64,000 bases of DNA from Effrenium voratum. Its lineage: Eukaryota > Sar > Dinophyceae > Suessiales > Symbiodiniaceae. The notes beneath the pieces are model-generated. The model made no database searches. It was not told where the DNA came from and saw nothing but the letters and a program-made list of their open reading frames with translations. The position numbers were made by a program, and so were the translations under genes. The stretch spans positions 124,001-188,000 of the forward strand of contig CAUJNA010003812.1 in NCBI GenBank assembly GCA_963377175.1, in the 5' to 3' direction. The stretch's first letter is position 1. Each line of letters begins with the position of its first letter. Below, one piece after another: positions 59,707-64,000 of this stretch.

Positions 59707-60996
59707 ATTGAGTTTCATTCCAACCAAGCTGAGTTTTTTTTCCAAATCGTGTTCCACCAAACGGGTTTGTACTGGCTTCGGGGTTTGATTTCCTAAACCA
59801 ATTGGGAAAGCGGTCCTTTTTTCACCAACCACCAGGCCAACCACCCAAAAGGCCAGCTGATGGTTGCAGCTCATAGATTTCAGGAGATCCCTTAGTTGGT
59901 GGTTTAGAGAGGGGGGTTTGGAGTGGGGAACCCCTGGTTCTTGGAGAGGGTAAATGAGAAAACCTGCCCTGAACCACCAAACCACCCGGCTCCTAACTAG
60001 CAATTAGAGAGAAGCTGAGCATAGCCTGTGGCCGCGGGATCGATCCGTTGGCCTGTGTGGTAGCTACCTGCATTGCTTCTCGTGCCATGTGAACAAATAT
60101 TAAATAACGCCTTTGTTATGTGGCCAAGAATCACTTGTGGGGAATGAGGGCAGGAAAAGCAGACATGTTCGGGGTTCAGCTCAGGCCAAAAGCAATCCGC
60201 TCTGACTGGAAGTTAGGTGCCCGTTTTCAGAATTTTCCTTGAACATCAACTTGACTATGGAACCGTCCACGGGGGTTCCCTGGTGCCTTTAACACCAACT
60301 AAACCAAAGCAGGGTTCCCGGGCTTCCTGAAAAAGGGGCGCCCAACTACCAGCATCAGGCCAATTCCTTCCGCTGTTCCTTGCATCAACACCCCAGCCCA
60401 ATGGTTTGCCCAACTCCGCCGGTTGCAGGCAGGGACCATCACTTGGACCAGGTCATCCCTTCGGATTGTGATCACACCCCGCACGAGCCGGGAAGCTCAA
60501 GACTGACGGGGCTTCCCAACTTTCGTGGAGCCCATGTCTTTCTGGCGATTTGCGAACGGATCTTTGGACTTGAGCTGTGGGAAGCGGATTTTCCATTGGC
60601 CCCACAAGTTAAGCCTTTGGAGTGGGGTCAACAGCAGCCATTGAGAAATTTGGATGGCTGGCTCGTGTTGCCATTTGTTCTGTGGGCCTTTGAAGGGAAA
60701 CCAACGGCAAACCGAAATCCATGTTGAGGGGTACGATTCCTGTGTTAAGCCACACGCCAAATTGGGGGGACCTGTTCAAAACCACCAAAACATGGTAATT
60801 ATGAGGATGACTCTTTACTGGGGTGAGCGCGGTTGCTTGTCCAAACCGCAACAGAGATGTGTTCAGTGAATCTGTGGGAAACGACCCCTTGGGTCCAAAA
60901 GAAAAAGGGTTCATCTTGGCTTGCGCTTGAGGGTACCCTTTTCTGGAGGGACAAACCAGGTTTAGTATAGTATATTGCCCCCGCCGCCGATCAGCC
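59707..60996. other. No well-supported gene
   Basis: Plus and - frames at 60380-60998 overlap; the + frame has FLAICERIFGLELWEADFPL but no splice support. Confidence 0.35.
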
Positions 60997-61534
60997 ATGG
61001 CAGAGACATCCGCAAAGCGTGGCCTCGAAAAGCAACTGCAAGAGGCTGATCATAAGAAATCACGTGAAACGAGAAAGCCAAGAAGGAAAAAAGAAAGAAA
61101 AAGGAGAAGAAACCCAAAAGGAGACGAGGCAAGATGAGGCTGATCACTGGAGGAGCCAAGCGAGCAACACACCACAACTCACCGCCACGAAAAGAGACAG
61201 TCAGAACATACGCGGAAGCACGGTCAACATTGTCAAGGGCAAGCGACAGCATAGAGATGCAAACGTGAGGCGGACTCCATTCAGCCGAACAAGATTTTGG
61301 AGCGACACAGATGCTCTGTGTTTCGCCCTGAAGCAGGTACAAAGGCAGCAAGCATACCTTATGAAGCGTGACACGTTGCAAGCAAGAAGAGAAGCCAACA
61401 CACAAGTGGTCATTGCCAACTGGCCGCCCCAAGCACAGGAACAGGACAAAGATAGAGTCATCGACTGGCTCGGCAGAGCACAGATCCCCAAGAGAGGACT
61501 CCAGCGTGCATCCCAAAGTCAACGAGGACACTGA
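60997..61534 (+). pseudogene. Retroelement-like coding fragment, frame-disrupted
   Basis: A first ATG frame (MAETSAKRGLEKQLQEADHK, then a Lys/Arg-rich run) stops at 61135-61137. A second frame opens across it and reads DALCFALKQVQRQQAYLMKR, DTLQARREANTQVVIANWPP and QAQEQDKDRVIDWLGRAQIP. A basic N-terminus followed by a VVIANWP-like strand and charged helix recalls the RNA-binding first region of dinoflagellate LINE proteins; this is an inference. The frame changes suggest decay or an unseen intron. Confidence 0.4.
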
Positions 61535-62621
61535 GAATCACCCAGCTACCAAGAAGGCTTCCTTCAGGTACATGTACCACGACCAGAGACATGTACAGGA
61601 ACAGATCAACCACATTCCCAGCCCATGGCGATTGTTTCTTTTGCAACGGGCCTTTTGAAGACGACGTTTCAAGCTTGGGGTCATATCCGTTTCAGCAGGT
61701 CAGCCAGAGTGGGCTTTGAGTTCCAATGGTCGGGGTTTTCGCAACGATTCTATGTACACGAAGTATGGAACAGACTCTAAAACAATGGATTCTCTGCGGG
61801 GGCACTTAACCGAATGAATTCAGAAGAGACTAAAGCGTGAAATTCAGTAGCCTCCCATATTACCAGGGATGGTCGTAGATCCGAATTAAATCAGAGGCAC
61901 TTATTACTCAAGAAAGTCATGAGCAAGGAGCTTGACTCAGCGTTGCTTTTTTTTCACAGAAAAGCCACCCCCAGCCGCATGATGTCAGGCCCCAGAAAGG
62001 GAGGTGTTTATCGTGGACAACCAGGCTTTTAAATGCACCCGAAAAAGTGGGTATTTGGAGGGGCTACGGAGCCCATGTTTGAAGGGTCCTGGAAACTCCA
62101 GGTCGGAGTTTCTTTGCACTCGGGCGGCAATTTTTGCGGGGATGTAGCAAAGCAATACGGGCGCCGCAATTGCCTGCTTCAAATGCCAGAAGTATCAAGT
62201 TAAGTTATCTGTCCAACAATGATTGTCACTCAGGCAACCCCTAGTTGCTGGTTTTGATTTGTGGTTTGGTCATAGCCGAAGGGGAATGAACCTGGAGTCT
62301 CCACGACGCTTTCGAAGATGGGCGCTCGTGGCTACACACCATGTTTGAGTCAGAAAGATCATTTTGTGTAGCTGAAAAGACACCGCCCCAGTTCATTGCG
62401 GCTCTGCGGCCCAACTCTGTTTTTTTTTTTTAAAAAAAAAATGCAAATTAACACAAAAAAAGACTCCGCGATGTTTTGGTTCCTTGACTTATCGGCCTCT
62501 TCGACTCGATTCTGCGATTTGTCCTGTCTTCGACTCTTGACTCCTGGAGTCGTCGAACCTTCAAGCCTTCGATTCTTGGATCCTTCGCATCGGGCATTCG
62601 ACGCTTCTTCGGTTCGCCCCA
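61535..62621. other. No well-supported gene
   Basis: A third + frame from the retroelement-like fragment continues to about 61658. T-run and A-run at 62420-62441. The segment 62490-62610 has TTCGA at roughly 10-nt spacing; its - strand reads SKNRRLEGSTTPGVKSRRQD. Confidence 0.4.
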
Positions 62622-63254
62622 TTGGCCGTGCCCTTGTCAAGCCTACTGAAGCCTGCCCTCTCATTTCCTATTGGAATCAACCCAGAAGGAAAAGGTCCTA
62701 TTTTCTATCAAACGGTCACTGAACAACGCACCCGCCTATTTGGGGTATTTGTGCCAAATAGCCTGAAATGGGTTTTGAATTTTGCCAAAGGTGATGGACA
62801 TGGTTTATCGTTTCCAGACGCGTATTTGGCACCCCGGCCACTACAGACCTTAGACCAGGTACCTTTGAGCTTCCCAGGTGGCCCAGCCAAAGGTAAGATG
62901 AAGAGCCCAGTTTCGCCCGCCAAGTTCAAACCAAAAAAGCCGGAAGACTTTCAAAGTGCTTCATGTTTCACCCGTTTTCACCCGACCTCCCGGCAAAGAA
63001 GGACAGTGAGACCCTGGTCAAAAGCGTCAAAAGCGGCAAAAGCGTCGCCTTGTTGTGAGGCCTCCGATGCGGATTTGGTCATCGCGGCACTCGCGGCAGC
63101 TGGACATGGCGGTCAAGACAATCCGAAAGGAAGCAGTGATCCTGCCCCGCACCGTCTCAGGCGCGGAAGTTGGGGTTTTGCTGACACTTTGGGCTGTTCG
63201 GCTTGGCGGTTCCCGGTTCCCAACGAATCGTCAGGTTCCTTAGGTGGCTTTTAG
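62622..63254 (+). CDS. 210-codon open frame, possibly several exons
   Basis: The frame includes SFPIGINPEGKGPIFYQTVT, LKWVLNFAKGDGHGLSFPDA, GPAKGKMKSPVSPAKFKPKK and ASDADLVIAALAAAGHGGQD. A possible exon 62818-62858 (TTTCCAG acceptor, CAG|GTACC donor) lies inside. The 3' end runs into a family C 5' fragment (GGCG|GTTCCC, as at 25231). The family is unknown. Confidence 0.4.
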   Translation: MAVPLSSLLKPALSFPIGINPEGKGPIFYQTVTEQRTRLFGVFVPNSLKWVLNFAKGDGHGLSFPDAYLAPRPLQTLDQVPLSFPGGPAKGKMKSPVSPAKFKPKKPEDFQSASCFTRFHPTSRQRRTVRPWSKASKAAKASPCCEASDADLVIAALAAAGHGGQDNPKGSSDPAPHRLRRGSWGFADTLGCSAWRFPVPNESSGSLGGF

Positions 63255-63400
63255 TCAAAGGAAGTTTAACAAGAAACTTCCGTAGTACTGGAACTAAATG
63301 AGCTAGCTGCTTCGACGCATGGCCATGACAGATAGCTTGACACATAGATAGCTTTCTAAAATATGGTTAGCGTGACAGATAGATAGCTTCGACATATAGC

Positions 63401-63655
63401 ATGCACGATGCGCGCGAAAAAAAGCTACGACAAATGCTGAAATCAGGAGAGCTGTGGGATGGCAAGATGCAGAAAACATTGGCTCTGTGCGTGAATTGGG
63501 CTTGCGGACAGTGCTCAAACCACCTTGGTCGCGACGCCTGTACGGAGGCGGTCCCGGAACGGTCTCGGAACGGTCCCGGAACGGTCCCGGAACGGGTTCG
63601 GAGATGTGACCATTGGCACGGCCGCGCGCAGGTTTCACAAGGTGTGAATTGCATG
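63401..63655 (+). CDS. N-terminal coding piece before tandem repeats
   Basis: The ATG frame reads MHDAREKKLRQMLKSGELWD, GKMQKTLALCVNWACGQCSN and HLGRDACTEAVPERSRNGPG, and then runs on into the 41-bp repeat array to 63943. CGQC could be part of a metal site. The first 45 codons are strongly protein-like; the rest is repeat-encoded. Confidence 0.45.
63549..63598 (+). repeat. 11-bp tandem repeat CGGTCCCGGAA
   Basis: Four units of CGGTCCCGGAA with one C-to-T change, inside the 63401 frame. Confidence 0.85.
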
Positions 63656-63842
63656 GCAGGCACAGCACTTTCGCAAGGTCAAGTACAGATTTCGTGGCAG
63701 GCGCAGCACTTTCGCAAGGTCAAGTACAGATGTCGTGGCAGGCGCAGCACTTTCGCAAGGTCAAGTATAGATGTCGTGGCAGGCGCAGCACTTTCGCAAG
63801 GTCAAGTATACATGTCGTGGCAGGCGCGGCGCTTTCGCAAGG
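63656..63842. repeat. 41-bp tandem array
   Basis: Four full units (GCAGGCGCAGCACTTTCGCA plus AGGTCAAGTACAGATGTCGT and G) and a partial fifth. Each unit differs by one to three bases. 41 is not a multiple of three, so the open frame reads the unit in all three phases. Confidence 0.95.
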
Positions 63843-64000
63843 TCAACTTTCGCAGCCGGGGCTCGAAAATCGCAACTTTTAAGTACGAAAGTAGTATGCG
63901 AAGTCAACTTTCGCAGCTGGGGACTGAAAATCGCAACTTTTAAGTACGAAAGTAGTACGCGAAGTCCACCTTCGCAGCTGGGGCTTGAAAATCGCAACTT
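63843..64000. repeat. 61-bp tandem array running off the window
   Basis: Units of TCAACTTTCGCAGCTGGGGA plus CTGAAAATCGCAACTTTTAA plus GTACGAAAGTAGTACGCGAA and G, at least two and a half copies. It shares TTTCGCA with the preceding array, so the two may be related. Confidence 0.9.

Noticed and set aside
63656..64000. Considered as a CRISPR array or plasmid iterons
   Set aside because: Units are contiguous, diverge gradually and lie in eukaryote-like DNA without associated genes.

Overview
This 64 kb window looks like nuclear DNA from a dinoflagellate, most likely a core photosynthetic lineage. That is an inference, since no marker gene could be named. The reasons are: there is no prokaryote-style gene packing and no open frame longer than 312 codons; the coding-like pieces are short; almost all of them read on the + strand, as in unidirectional dinoflagellate gene clusters; several candidate introns start with GC or GA rather than GT; and short inverted-repeat elements are extremely dense.

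About 50 coding-like exon pieces were picked out from sustained open frames, amino-acid composition, splice signals and in-frame joins across repeats. No protein family could be assigned with confidence. A winged-helix-like piece at 18481-18856 (- strand) and a retroelement-like piece at 60997-61534 are the closest to recognisable. Antisense frames of GC-rich coding DNA also look protein-like, so strand is uncertain for some pieces and this is stated where it applies.

The main observation is a set of at least eight unrelated families of roughly 80-250 bp MITE-like elements. Several copies behave as introners, that is, transposable elements that are themselves introns. Copies at 23367-23489, 25231-25312, 26719-26830, 42770-42849, 42912-43062, 45590-45674, 47016-47133, 50923-51031 and 11161-11279 begin and end at plausible splice sites. 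Removing each one joins the two flanking open frames in phase. Two families (A, CTAGGTCC...GGACCTAG; B, CTCAGTTGTTCAG...CTGAACAACTGAG) show visible 4 bp target-site duplications.

Layout: 1-10 kb has scattered + strand exons among elements. 10-16.8 kb is repeat-rich with a few exons and a decamer array. 16.9-20.8 kb is a denser coding-like block. 22.8-27.1 kb holds a run of + strand exons separated by element-introns. 28.8-38.8 kb has + strand exons plus one strong - strand block at 34.2 kb. 38.6-43.1 kb and 43.9-51.1 kb are further exon runs with exact element-introns. 52.4-61 kb is mostly elements, including an 882 bp composite inverted-repeat element at 55.2-56.1 kb. 61-64 kb carries a retroelement-like fragment, two long + strand frames and satellite-like arrays that run off the window end.
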